A stretch of DNA of 64,000 nucleotides. It comes from Trichostrongylus colubriformis. Its lineage: Eukaryota > Nematoda > Chromadorea > Rhabditida > Trichostrongylidae. The position numbers and the translations under genes are program-made. The stretch covers positions 23,451,274 through 23,515,273 of the forward strand of contig OZ022257.1 of the NCBI GenBank assembly GCA_963978905.1, written 5' to 3'. This document shows positions 32,800 to 45,534 of the stretch, piece after piece; position 1 is the stretch's first letter; each line of letters begins with the position of its first letter. Under the pieces are notes generated by a model. The model saw only the letters and a list, made by a program, of their open reading frames with translations, was not told the origin of the DNA and did not search any database.

Positions 32800-33670
32800 C
32801 TCCCACCTATGCTTTGAACTGGAAAAGTGCATGTTGGTTGAGTGGAATTTACTAGTTTTTGTCGTGATGAATTCGCTACTGGTAAATCTCGGTCATTCCG
32901 TCCCGTGTCATTTTCCACGTTTTTGCAAAACCGGAACATGCGAATTTTTGAGTGTAAGGGAATTATATGTCGTTCATCTACTACAGTGATGGTATACCGT
33001 AGTGACAATGGACAAAAGATAATGCTCAAAACTACATATACTGCAATCTCAGAACAGCTCTAATACATTGCGTCAGTATAGTTTCAGAATTTCGTAAAAA
33101 ATTTTTTTAAAAAATTGGCGGTGTTAGGACAATCCCTTTTCGGATGATAGGACGTTCGGGTCAAGGTATTTAGTCATACCCACCTCTTTGTGTTGATTTA
33201 CAGTGGACCTTTTTCTTCTATGTTGTCCACAGTGATGGTTACGGTATACTTATCACCATTGTGTTAAGTATACTGTGTACTAGGTCGGTCGAAAAATATT
33301 CGCCGTCTTGTATAGCCTAATTTTGGGAAGTTGTAACTCAACTCAAACACGATCGTTCAAATATCGGAATTTATTCTCTTTAGATCCAAAATATGTTGAA
33401 TGTTGTTCTGATAACCTTTTTTTCTTGGAACAGTCTATTCTCCGAGAACCATTTCAAAAAGCGAAAAAAATAATGTTGGTCCCTTTTGAAAACGTCCTCC
33501 ACGATGCATATGTATGGAATAGAGAAGAATTGCTGCACCTGGTTTTTTAGTTTTTTGTATAGCTCATCTTCCGTTGTGAGGATCGGCGTCATCGCGGGGA
33601 ATATTCGCGCTTTGCCTTTTAATTGGAGATTAGCAAGTTTTCGTCAAATTATGGTTGGTTTTCATGGTAG
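32800..33670. other. Intergenic, no gene supported
   Basis: AT-rich DNA with only short unrelated frames. A TAGGTCGGTCGAAAAATATT stretch at about 33282 resembles a mariner-type terminal sequence, but no partner end was found. Confidence 0.35.
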
Positions 33671-33678
33671 AGTCCTCC

Positions 33679-34050
33679 TGCTACGTGAAAAAGGTGGCTC
33701 GTGGATTAGCTTAGAGAAACTTTCGAGGCATCTCTCCTACCGTCCACGAATTGGCAACATTCCTGGCAAAACTAGACGTCATACATACTACGAGCCAACT
33801 TGAAAAAGCAGTTTAAGTTCTGAGGCATCCAGTGCCAACATGCTACGTGAAAAAAGTGGCTCGTGGAGTTTGTAGTCGACTACGCCCACGATAGGCCATT
33901 AAGGAGTGAGCCAAAGTGTGCACCATTTTGGACCTTTGTCTGCTTAGAGAAACTTTCGAGGCATCTCTCCCACTGTCCACGAATTGACAACATTTCTGGC
34001 AAAAATAGTCGTCATACATACTCTGAGCCAACTCAACAAGCATCCAATAA
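33679..34050. repeat. Direct repeat pair
   Basis: CTACGTGAAAAAGGTGGCTC and the segment from TTAGAGAAACTTTCGAGGCA to CATACATACT occur at 33679-33800. They recur slightly diverged, with an insertion, at 33842-34030. No protein is evident. Confidence 0.75.
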
Positions 34051-34617
34051 GTTCCAAGGCATTCAGAGCCAACATCCAGAACAAGGGTATGCACTGGTCT
34101 CGAGCAGCGACCAGAAAAGATTTCCTTTTGGTAGCCTTCCTAAGTTTCTCCAACTCGAAGACAGAGCAGATTCCTCTCTACAAAGTTTACCTTGCCGATA
34201 CCGAATGTCTAAACTACGGAGACCCCCGTCCGACCCAATATTTATAACTTTGCTGAGGATAAGCAAATATTTGTACTGTGAGTTGAGCTGTTAGAGGCTC
34301 AGATTGATGTAGAGGATTGATGTGGATGTTTGTTGATGCTGTTAGAGGCTTGCATGCATTCAAAAGCAATGTATCGGGAATAGCGGCATCACCTCAACTC
34401 AATCGTTCATAAATTGACAGCCATTCATGTATGTATTTCCTATTTCGCTCAACGCCAATATTGTGCGCATAAATTCATAAACTGAGCTTTTATGTATTGT
34501 ATCCAAACGAGGCAAACACCTGTGTGTAAGCACTAATCTAATTTCCCGGATAGATTCAATTTCCTCGATTCATGGGCTTTTCATGATCGTCCTTTCTGAG
34601 CAGAGGCATGAAATGGG

Positions 34618-34995
34618 TTAAACACACCGGGAGGAAGGCAATTTCGGATTACGGCATGGGAGGATGGTGGCCGCAATGCACACACGGCACCTTGCCAAGA
34701 CGTCGAAAGTGATTATTTGGGTTTTAGTTGTAATCACACTTTTTCTTACCCTTTTGCTTATTCTCCAATTAATTGTTTTCATTGGAGAATAAGCAAAATG
34801 GTCAAAATGGTGAGAACTTTGTTGTACTTTGTTTGTTGCTGTGTGTTGTTTCACTTCTTTCACATCATCACCAATGAATGAAATATACCCTACGAGGCAA
34901 CAAAGACCATCTTTACAGCGGACAACTCGGAAAGTCAGTGTGTTGATGCGAATGTGATGCGAATACACACCACAGCACCGCGCTTTTGAATCCGG
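34618..34995 (-). repeat. Dispersed repeat family C, copy 1
   Basis: Its reverse complement matches 60237-60580: shared GACTTTCCGAGTTGTCCGC, GATGCGAATGTGATGCGAA-like and GGCACCTTGCCAAGACGTCG segments. A 116-codon minus frame crosses it but is broken in the other copy, so it is not counted as a gene. Confidence 0.8.
34752..34798. repeat. Perfect 18-bp inverted repeat (hairpin)
   Basis: TTTTGCTTATTCTCCAAT at 34752-34769 is exactly complementary to 34781-34798, with an 11-base loop. The related copy near 60430 has only one arm. Confidence 0.9.
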
Positions 34996-35159
34996 ATTTT
35001 TCCACCGATTATCGCGTCTAACATTGAATGTTCGTTAAAAAATGATAATTTGTTTGCAACTTCCTCTTTCGGACCCCTTTCGCTTCCTTTAAGGTAGCAT
35101 CGCGGTGAACTTCAGTGGGTCGAAATACGTACAGACCTCCTGAACCATCCATACTTTGA

Positions 35160-35850
35160 AGGCGCCGTGAGAGGTAAGGAGAAAAAGGAGATCCATGTAT
35201 ATGTGTACTTTAAAAACAAAGGTCCACTTCAAAAGGGATGAGATGTAGCGAAACTCGCACTGAAAAAGCTCGGCTTGGGGTCATATCACTTTCCGTAACA
35301 TTGCGAGTAGCGGTGCCGTTCATCTACTGAAGAGTTGCCAGCAGGGCACTTCAAGGGATAAAGGAAAATAGCCGCCTAAGTACGACCCCCTTCCCCTACG
35401 GGAAACCAAGTATGCCCCCCCCCTCGCGTCGGAGTGTATAGTTGCAATGTGTTTTATTGTTATGTGTCATAACCTGAAGCAGAATAATATTTATTTACAT
35501 TTCTCTCATCTAATCGCTGTAAAATACCCTTCGTTTCATATCTGCCCATAGAAAGTTAATATTCTAGTGCTCCCCCTCTGCAGGTTCGACCTCCTCTCCT
35601 GTCCGGTCAACCCCCTGTAAAGAATCCTCGACTCCGGATGTACCCTGGCTGCCAGTAAGGACGGGACAGCGTTGGCGGCCGGCTGGTTGAGCCCCTCGCC
35701 CCAACGGCTAAGTGATGTAGAAAGGCGCGGAGGACAAGGGAGTTTTCGCGGCCCTCGCCGTTTTATTTCGCTCTTTTTCTGCTATCACACTGCTGAGTCC
35801 CCTCCTTTCACATTCCACACTGCCATATTTGCCCCTTCCAGTATGCTGTC
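35160..35850 (+). repeat. Dispersed repeat family B, copy 2
   Basis: Shares GAGAGGTAAGGAGAAAAA, GCGAAACTCGCACTGAAAAA and CACACTGCTGAG with 15150-15560. An insertion of about 250 bp separates its two halves. Confidence 0.7.
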
Positions 35851-36560
35851 TTGTGCTGAACTTCGGAGTAATGATGGAGCACCACTAATCTGTCATCATC
35901 ATATCTCTTTGTACGCAGTTTCTTTTGTAAGCACTCAAACCAGAGGTCTTCATGAGGTTGACAAAGCTACCGGAGATACGACGCAAGCATTTTCTTTGGA
36001 TATTTTTATGCATTTCGTGTCTTTTCTGAGCATTACCTCGTTGTGTAACTGGGGCAATGCGAAATGAAGTTTTCTCATGACTTGATTAAAAATGTGATGT
36101 TCACGGCGCATCCGGAACATTACACCAAATACAATTTACACTCCATCTTTACGCTATTGCTGCAATCTTTTTCTTTTCACTGTTTGCATATTATATTACA
36201 ATTTTTGTTTTTCTATAAACTCAGTCCCTTTTCGAGCCCCTCACTAATTTGTCGTGAAGTTGCCGTATTCTGGCATGCACTTCAAGTGCAATTTCAGTTC
36301 TCTTCGAGACTCCACTCTATCCTTTGTATTCCTTTGCTTTGGATTCACATACTCAGATTGCCTTTTATGTTTTTAAGCCGGCGCTGCTTCGCGACACTCC
36401 AGTTGATGCACCATCACATTCACCGCTCAAGTGAATGCTGCCACACCAACCTTTCCGACCTTTCCTCATCTGGGTAGCTCTTATCTGTTAATCAGTGTAG
36501 GCTGGAGGTTTCGCTTCATAAGAAACAAAAGTCAAAGAGTGAATTACAGAAGGTTTCGTG
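35851..36560. other. Intergenic, no gene supported
   Basis: Two frames of 131 and 137 codons overlap on the + strand. They are rich in Phe, Ser, His and Cys with no domain and look like chance openings in pyrimidine-rich DNA. Confidence 0.35.
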
Positions 36561-36565
36561 TTCTA

Positions 36566-37250
36566 TTAGGCTGTAAGGAAAGTTCTGACCAGTTTTGCGC
36601 GTTCATAAGATAGGTTCAGAAGCGCGTTAACAGGAATTATCCCACACATTGTGCTTCGTGAATAGACAAAAAGTAACTCTTTCCGAATATGGGCTTTCCT
36701 TGGAATGTCACAAGGTTTTTGAATTATTAGGGGAATTTGAAAGTACTACGAAAATGGCAATTTCGGATGACTTCACTTCACGAGTTCTTGTTTGGTCGAG
36801 TCCCAGCAAAGGCAATAAATGTGAGAACTTCAGGGGGAGCGGGTAAGGCATTGGATGGAGTACTTCGTCTCTGGTACCAGAAGTGCAGAAATGAGAACGA
36901 TTTGCTCGAATTTTCAACTGATCCAATCGCTTTTACTAAAACGGCAACAAAAAGCGATGAGCGGCTTTACTCGCAGGATATATTTAGAAGTATTGGCCTT
37001 TTCCACACAAATGTGACTGACCACCTCTAGTAGCTTCGATTCGAAAAAAAAAACTGAAAAAATGTGTGCCACGGGACGCCTCGGAGCAGCCATGGGCGAG
37101 TGCACGTTCCACAACTCGTCTTCCGTAATTGAGGCAGTTGCAGGCTGAAGACCTTACTCGTTTACCATATTCATCAGACAAGCGCTATCTAATGGTAAGC
37201 CCCAGCTCTTTGCCAAACATCTAGACAGCTCCTTCGAAAGCAGTACATAT
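36566..37250 (+). mobile_element. Mariner-type relic, family D copy 1
   Basis: Begins at a TA with TTAGGCTGTAAGGAAAGTT, close to the start of 49032-49861. Internal blocks TTCACTTCACGAGTTCT(T/A)GTT and CTCACTCG-like segments are shared in the same order. The right end is not clear. No intact transposase. Confidence 0.55.
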
Positions 37251-38690
37251 GTTAAGGCGTCGCACACCACAGGCGCCACACGACACCGCCAGGAGTAAGT
37301 AGAGAATGAGAACTATTAGGAAGACATATTCTCTGTGAATTAGGCAATCCACTTAGACCACGGCAAAAGTGTTCACGTGATATATTTTGACTTTTGCAAA
37401 GCCTTTTATATAAATCTCATCTTAATTTGCTGCATATATTGCAAGCAGTTGGAATCCACCCATAGTTTTCGAAAGCTTGAAAATCTAGAGAATCTCAAAT
37501 CTCGAATACTTAGTGTGTACTAAGCCTTGATAATCTAACTTCATGCATAGAGGCACGCCTTGGGGCGCAAGTCCGCACCATGTCTCTAAGTCTCTAAGGC
37601 GAAGTGCACTTGAGCTCGCAGTCAGAATAAGACTTTGCATGGAAGCACTCAGATCATAGCACTCGTTGACCCCTTTTGTCTTGTGTAACGTGTTTTCCCA
37701 GTTGTTTGCATAATTATTACTCAACCAAGAAAAGTGGTCTTTTTACTCAACCAAGAAGGGATTCTTATAAGGCATAAGATGATCATGGTTTTTTTTGAGA
37801 GTTGTAATTTAGTTAAACGACTTCGTCCCTTTGAGGTGGCGAAAACCTGGATGGCTTGGAACAGCGTCAAGCGTGGCGGCTGAAAATTTTTCAAAAACCC
37901 CTTCTCCAAAAAGGGGCCCGTACTCCCTCCCTCCCCCCCCCGCCTCATTCAGATTTCCGCTATTTTTGTGGTTTCTACTCGGTCAATTTGATTCATCAAG
38001 GAAATACTTATATTCTTCAACGAACGCGTAGTCTACCATGGGTTATGTGATGACCGAGGAAAAGGGTTAAACGTGATGTAAGTTATGCGGCAGGAATAAA
38101 GGATAAAAAAGGAAGGTAAAAAAGTTGGGATCCAAAACGAAGCCATCCACTGCGCTCCACTGCAATTGGAGCGAGGTGTTTTCCCAGCAGTAAATCGGAG
38201 CATTTTCGAGCGGTATTTTCACGATATTAATTTGGAGAATTTTTGAGCACTTTTAAATTTACTAGAGCCCCATTTTTCTAAGTATTGTTAACCTTTTCTT
38301 GATAGCTTCTTTAGGCCAATCTATTGGCTGTTCGGTTTCCCTAATAGTTGCGTAGTTTCCTACATGGAAATCCAGTCGAGGAAAATTCTGGAAAACTCTA
38401 AGTTTTTAACTTCGAATGGTTGTGGCTCCTTCAAACTCAACTACATGAGTGCACTTTTGTTGCTCGAAGGCTGCGAGGTTGCCTTTTTCCAGTGACTTTG
38501 AACTATACCATAACTTCAAAATGAAAGAAGTTATTCTGAATGAAGCCAGTCGAGAAAACTTTTTTTCCATCAGAGTGGCGAGATCTTCCCACGAGTCTTT
38601 GGAAAAATGATCCATTGTTTCCGAAATGCCTTCAGTAGACATTCTCTTTGAGAAGCCTATATCAGCTTATTTTTTGTACTCCCCATAGTT
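37251..38690. other. Intergenic, no gene supported
   Basis: No conserved frame. A C-rich tract (C9 at 37933-37941) and a short duplicated TTACTCAACCAAGAA at about 37718 and 37743 are the only notable items. Confidence 0.35.
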
Positions 38691-39375
38691 TCTTGAGTAT
38701 TTATCCATGGTGTATTCCATGGATAGATATCGTTCCCCCACGTCTACGGCAAGTTTCGGAGGTTCCTACGTACATGTTTTCGGTGCCAGTGGACCAAGGA
38801 AAGGGCTGTTGACGTTGGCCGGCTTCATTGTGTGTCGCGCCATGCATGAGACCAGGTTAAAGGATACACTATTATGGGTAGTCTTGGATTGTGAACTGTG
38901 AGCAATGCATCAGGTATCGACCTCGAACCACAGCATGAGTTATGCGCGTTTGGTAGCAGAAGCTGGACACCTTGTTCACAGTCCACACTTCCTGGAGGAC
39001 CGAGGGGTCAGCCTAGCCTCTGCCTCTATCTGCCTTTTGCATTGTCCATGCACTCTTCTCTCTACAGTATCGTCTTCAGCAATTATCTCAAAAATTTGCG
39101 CCTTACCTTATTTCCTATTTGTGGGGTGCCGCATTCTGTTCCATCGGGTTTTCAAGTGAAGATTAAATCCAAAGTTTTTGATTTAAACCCAATCAGTCAG
39201 TTTTATCGCATCTTTCCTTTACACCTTGGACCTTCAGCCTGAGAAAATCCGTTGATGATTGCCCACACCAACGAGCACGACCGCCCCCCCCCCCCTCAAC
39301 CCCAGCGGTCCAAATACGACCCCTTGTCGAGGGTTTTCGACTTAGGTTTGACCCTCGCTTGACTTACTCTCTAAA
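38691..39375 (+). repeat. Dispersed repeat family E, copy 1
   Basis: Collinear with 61681-62250 plus 63285-63425: shared TTCGGAGGTTCC, ACATGTTTTCGGTGCCAG, TGTGAACTGTGA and CAAATACGACCCC blocks. A C12 tract lies at 39284-39295. Confidence 0.8.
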
Positions 39376-40194
39376 ATTTTCTAAGGTGTCAGCGGTAACC
39401 ACAAGAAAGTATCAAAGCTGGAGAAGTAGACATAATGAAAGGCTTGAGTAACACGGTTCCTAAAAGAGTTCTTCTAACACATGAAAGTTGGACATTCGAG
39501 CCAGGTTGACGATTGTTCGCCGCATCCGCTGAAACTGGTGGAAATTTACGGAGAACTGTGTCTTTGAATCTCAGATTCCCAACCGCTATGGGTAAGCTTT
39601 CATGCCACAAACTTTTTCCATGCACAACTGCACTTGCTGGATTTATGAAGGTTCCGCTCAGAGGTCAGCTTTCCGTCCGTACATATCGGAAGCATAGATA
39701 TTCCCTTTACACAGGTGTTTCTTCTGACATATGTAATAGTGAAAGGAATAGTTGGGTTCGGTTCTCTGCGAGAAGACTGAGCGTACGACCCTTTTTCAGT
39801 ACTTCGCTGTCAGTCTTTTCATGCGACACTTGCTGGTGATATCTTATCTTCACAAGAGACTAATATGCAAATGCATGCACTAAAAACTAAATAGTGTTGC
39901 CTTTACGTCGTCACAAGGCTTTGCCTCTCTTGCAACCAATAGAAGTATCACATTGCTATTTCACAAAGAGCCCTACGTGGCCTTTATGCTTCCTTTTGCC
40001 CTTCACGCCTCTGTGGAGAAGGATCATTCCAGATATTTGCTTATATACTGAAAAATATTTTTCGAATGGTATCTTCTTCAATTTATTCGTGTGCTCTGAA
40101 TGGCCACCACTTAACACTGTGAAGGATGGCCTTCCGTCATCACATAGAGCGTTGCTTATACTTATCACAATCGTGCTAATGCCTAAAAAGCGGT

Positions 40195-40480
40195 GAGGTC
40201 GTATCTCGACCTCGCGCTGCCGTTCATCAGCTGGGAGACTTGCCGGCGAAGGACAACGTTCGCGGTCTGCTGATTTGACTCCTCGCCCGTCTTCATCTAC
40301 CCCACCGGCTACTGATATAGAGAAAACCGGAAGACAATATAGTCTCGTGGTCCTATTTCTCTGGTTCGTCGCCGTTTTAATACATTTTTCTCTACTGTTA
40401 CTACACCGCTAGGAGCCCCTACGTTCAATCATCTTAATGTGCCCAGTTTGCCCTTTCCGGTATCCTTGATGCCCACCGAA
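40195..40480 (+). repeat. Dispersed repeat family B, copy 3
   Basis: Matches the right half of family B: GCTGCCGTTCATC, GACAACGTTCGCGGTCTGCT and a CACCGGCTACTGATA-like segment. A short (TG)n tract follows at about 40508. Confidence 0.7.
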
Positions 40481-40489
40481 ATAATGAAG

Positions 40490-43400
40490 GAACTGAGGAG
40501 AGAGAGTGTGTGTGTGTGTGAATTAGGGAAAGCAACCCAAAGGTGTTCATATTCAGCACACTTTGAGCTGAACTAGCGTTTTGCTCTGCAGAGCGTCTGC
40601 AAAAGACTTTTTTCACGGATGTACGAAAACAATGCCTTAGATTGGTTAGTGGTGCAAATTCTTATCACAATGTCTATGAGAGCTGTTACCCTCGGGAAGC
40701 TTTTCAGTTAGCCTCTTCAGCTGGCCAGTGCTTTTTCAGCTTCAACTCCTATTCAGAGTTCCTATTTTCTATGTGTAGGGTTTTTTAAGGGAATATGGAA
40801 TAATTTTGAAAGAGCACTGCATGGTTTGTCAGTGTGTGATGATAATCTATGGCAAATATACCATTGAGAAGCCGAGAACTGCTGTATAGAGTTTCTGTTT
40901 TGCCATTTTTATTTACGATACATGGCGTTACGAGTACAAAGAATCGCCTTAACACCAAAAGGGAACTTCGAAATCGAAAATTTCGAAAGATTGATTGCAA
41001 ATCGTGGCCCCGCTACTGTCGGGCGCAAATTTTTGTTCTAACGGCACACGCCCGTCATTGTAACTGTCGATCCAATAGGCGAATTGACAATACAATTCAA
41101 AACATATTGATTTTGTTGGAATATGACACTTTGACATTTTCGTGTTATTATGATGAATTCCAACATCGAGCAAGTGCTTGGTTATTCTCTACTTTTCCAA
41201 CTCACCAAACCTTTGATTTTCAGTTGTCCAACTGTATTGATCAGTGCGGTGCTGGGTATGGTATGAGCTGGACCCAAGGCAGTCAGAATCCTTTATTGGC
41301 AACCTGATCAAGTACAAACAACTAAAAAATATGTATTCGTCGTTAGCCTCGTTATGAAGACGTATCCAATCGCATTTGCACGCGCAGATTGCCGCGCGAT
41401 GCATCCCACCTGCAATTTTCAGACCTAAAGCTGCTCGATAAACTTATGTGTGAGAGAGCCTGCTGCTCTCGTACGCCAACAAACTCATATTTGCGATTTT
41501 ACCATTCTGATTTCCTTACTAATTCGTAGCATCGCAGGACCCTACGTTAGCAGGGTCACATGCAAACCTGCGACTCACCTCCGAGTCCTGTAAGAAGTAT
41601 CTCTGCAGATGTGGATTGTTCCACTAGGTTTTCAAAGGCCCGAACTGGTTAGCTGGTACGAATAGTTTGTCATTCCATATTTAGACTGCTCACATGCTGA
41701 TGAGAAAGGGCCTCCACTCGCATGCAGATTGGTTGGCAACATTGCGCGAGAACAATGGACTTCTTACTGGAGGTCAGGCAAGGCGAGCAGAACTGGAACG
41801 TTGCTAGACTAAAGCTTTGCTGCGCCTTCCGGAATAGGTGTTTTTCGTTCTTCTACTTTTTGCCCATATTTTCTACTGGTAACAACGGCGATAGAGGTTT
41901 GGTTTATGAAAGCACGTCATTCCTTGTCTCCCTCGCAAATGTTCCCAAAATGGTGGTGATTGCATCTGCTTAACTGCAAAATGCCAGTATCGATTTAGGC
42001 CCGCTTTCTTTGTGGCACTCAGACTTTCGAGGCGGCTCAAACTTTTCAAATCAGACATTCCTCTCTGCAAGTAATTTGAATGTATTTGGTGTGACGTGAA
42101 TTTACATTTCATGATGCGGCTTAATGATGAGTTCTTCTTACTGTAGTGAAAGCATAACAAGGCATGAACCCTGTTCTGGCATTGTGGGATATTAAACCTG
42201 CTTTGTTCTCTAATTGTAAGTTGCGGCAACGAAGTGCGACATGATGTCAGCTTGTTAAGATGCAGTCTCGTCCTCTCGCACCGCATACCATGACTAATAC
42301 CTATCCCTAGTAAGAATGGCATACTGTCTCTGAAATGTCTGCCACCCTACGCACCATCTGCAGACGACAGTGGGGATAATTCAGGTGTTCCGGAGTTGGA
42401 ATTAGGATCACTAAGAACTAATGCTAAGGGTCCAAAAAGGGGACTTGTTGCGCAATATGGCTTCTTATCAAGCCTCACGATGGTAGATTGACTGTGACCT
42501 CCACAGATCCACTTGGCTGCTATTGATATGTGAGTGATGTTGCACGTCGGAGAATAAAACCTCCAAAAAATTCAGATGGAAAAGTAGGTGTCCCGTTTTC
42601 TTGAGTTTTTACCCATTTTTTAGTTTTTTCTTCGATATCGCGTTGCTGGTAACCTTTGCTTTCATTTTTGTTGAGCAGTCGACCAAGTTACTTCTTCTGG
42701 TCCCCGGAAGCAGATAGAGGGGATTTGAATGTCACACAGTGTTCTATAACTACCAGTATTAATGTATAGTCCTCGTGTTCCCACAAAATCTATGCCAAGT
42801 TTTACTGTCTACTGATGCACTCAGCTGTAAGACGAATGGTCATAAACGGAGAAGACCATGAATGTGCACGCTAATTTCAACTCTGACAGTGAACAATAAG
42901 TGAACTTCGTAATCACATTTCATTTTGTCGAAGTTCCACCATCCTCGATGCATTTTTCCACTATTACTTCAATCCATTCGTCCACTGTCTCCATTTGTTC
43001 ATATGATATCTCTGGCGGACATGAGCGCGATCGCGCTGGGATTGCTTTTATAATTTCTAGCATATTGTTCAGTAGCGAAGTTTTTTCATTTGGGAAAGTA
43101 TCTTGGTTTTGCTCTCTTTTTCACATACTGGCAGATGTTGCGGTATGTTCGCTGGAGCTTATCGTGCTGGCTAGTGCGATTTATGAGCATGAACGCCAGA
43201 TGGTGAATAATTAACTATTCTGTTATGCCGCTTTCACTTTCTATGGCTTCGGCATGAGGTCTTGCAGAGTATTTCGGTTCATTCATATATTCTCGTTGTG
43301 GAATTCGAGGTTCTTATTAATTCATACCACTTCCCAGGGTGATGTTGTGGCGAACAGCGTCAATCCTAGTCGCACAGTCCGAGGATCAGGCACGGTGCCT

Positions 43401-44700
43401 GCATGAGCCATAGATCGAATACCGTGCCAATAATACCTGCATAGTTCAGCTAGCCTTTCACTCTTTCGGAATTGGTGAATTGACCCCTGGCTGGTTTGGA
43501 AGAATAAAACTATGTCATACGCTGGTCTGCCCCATCAGGCCATTTCGTAGACTGATTAACATTCAGATGTAGCTGTGGTTGGAATATGAGTGGAATGCAC
43601 GGCACATTCTCAAAGGAACTACACAGCATTGGGAGCTTCATTTGAAAACCTCTGGTAAATGGCTTTGTTGACTTGAATGGCGTTCGGTTCACAAAGACGA
43701 AAAGCAGACCCCCTTCCAATACTCCGTGTCTCGCCTTTCCTTGGCTAAATCCATTGTCATTGCAAAAGCTCGCAAAAATCGGCTGTTTCAGCTTTACAGC
43801 GTTCATGATCCCTAGTCTTAGCCAAGTTAGGGGATAGATAAGTATGTTGAATATTGCTTATCACCGTTCCACAATGTCAGACAACAGAATGTTCGATTTC
43901 ATCTCACTGATGAGCCTCATCGTAGACGAAAGACAATGGTTTGTATGAAATAGAGGCGAAACGAACCATTCTCCGATTTTTTATCACCTACGCAAAAAAC
44001 ATCCACATTTATTCTTATTGGAATGCATTTTCAATGAGGGTCGACAGTGTTGCGCATTTATGACTGAGAGCTGCTAGGAAGACATTAGTCATAACCTCTT
44101 ATGGTGGGCTTTATGGGGCCGATCTGCGAGTTCCATCAGATATTCAAAGAGCAAAACTTAAAACTACAGCCTGGTCTCCTGGAGCGGTCGAATAAAGTGC
44201 ATATGTTGCGGATATATGGCTCGATTTTTCGCGCCTGGGTGCTGGATGTGCTCTTTCGAGACAATGAGACAGTCATTAGTATTCATTCTTTTTATCCGTG
44301 GGTTCTTGGCATTTACTCCGGTTCGGGACCGTTTCCTACGTATGACCTGACGCATCGACCGAGACTAGTCCATCAGCGCTTGGCTGCAGCAAGAGCGCCC
44401 ATTGTCAGTTGTTGTTGGACAAACCACTTTAGTCTGATTAGTTTGAAATCCACTTCATCTCGACTGAATTACCAATAACAGCTAGCAACTATGTGGTGGC
44501 GCCGTTGCAATCATGTTGTGGGGGGCGGGTCGCTAGCGACGACACGACGAGAAGCGTCAGTCTCTACGGATTTAACACCTGACATTCTCTGACACTACGA
44601 GAGGGTCTTCATGGTGGCTGGGAAGCTTGCTTGAATGGAAGTAGAATACTATGACTTTAAAGCACTCGAAATATCCACATGAACGTATCCTATTGTCAGC
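40490..44700. other. Gene-poor stretch
   Basis: Many frames of 60-150 codons occur on both strands but none shows a domain. The best single candidate is the minus frame at 42920-43120, given separately. Confidence 0.35.
42920..43120 (-). other. Possible terminal coding exon
   Basis: An open minus frame of about 65 codons ends in YEQMETVDEWIEVIVEKCIE and a stop at 42920. Its composition is that of a real soluble protein. A + frame covers the same bases, so strand is uncertain. No family was recognised and no splice partner found. Confidence 0.3.
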
Positions 44701-44717
44701 TTTTGGGTGAGTTGCAG

Positions 44718-45534
44718 GCAGCCTGCAACGTCATGTCTGATAATGCCTTGACTGACAGCAGTGCTTTCGCTTCCTGTTCAATGTCTGTCAGTCGGTCTCT
44801 GTCCAGACACGATGTTAGCTTTTTATTATTGCATAGTCAAGCATCGATGGAAGGAATGCTTGAGGAATCGTCTACAGGTATTCCATGATTATGATTCCTC
44901 TCAGAATCACTCTACTGGATACAGTACATGAACATAAACTCGAAGTAAACCAGGAAATTTAATATGTTCCAAAGCAGAAATCGACAAACTGGAGAAGGGA
45001 AAGTGCTTGAATTCACACTGGCCAACATATGAACAGCCAAATTTTTGCACGAAAAGGTTTGTTGGTTCTCGGCTTGCGTCCCTGGTCACGTCACCGTAGC
45101 CTCTTTGGCCCTAGAACCCTCATGGCCGGTCCCCCTCAGTCGCCCTACGCTGTCGGACGCTACTTTGGGAGGCTGTACCGCAACCGGATTCTTGCTTTTT
45201 TGCGTTAAACTTTGAACACGGCCCTTAGCAAGCAAATACAACATAAATACACAGGTAACAAATGAATTTAAGTTTTGTATATTTTAACCCATTGCTAAAC
45301 GTGCATGCTTTCGTGGGAAAGTACGGTCAACGGATTAAGGACCTCATGGTACCCTGGGATCTCCCTACAATTGCTTAATGAGCATGACATGCACTAACGG
45401 CATTAATGAGAAACTTTGCAAAACAGTGCATCCGAATATCAACTGTTCGGCTTTTTTAGTGTTTCCTTTGCAAGCACAATGTGTTTCCCTGATAATGCTC
45501 ATATTCAATACTGCTGATGCTGGTTTCTCGCTAG
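44718..45534 (+). CDS. Candidate upstream exons, unidentified gene
   Basis: Exon 44718-44877 (acceptor GTTGCAG; donor after ACAG) encodes a Ser-rich stretch with SVSRSLSRHDVSFLLLHSQ. Exon 45460-45534 (acceptor CTTTTTTAG) continues in phase with QAQCVSLIMLIFNTADAG. Both have plausible splice borders and protein-like composition. They may be 5' exons of the large gene at 51533-58295, but the links are missing. Confidence 0.35.

Noticed and set aside
43510..43806. 98-codon minus frame as a transposase or reverse transcriptase piece
   Set aside because: No catalytic motif of either family can be seen, and neighbouring frames carry no continuation.
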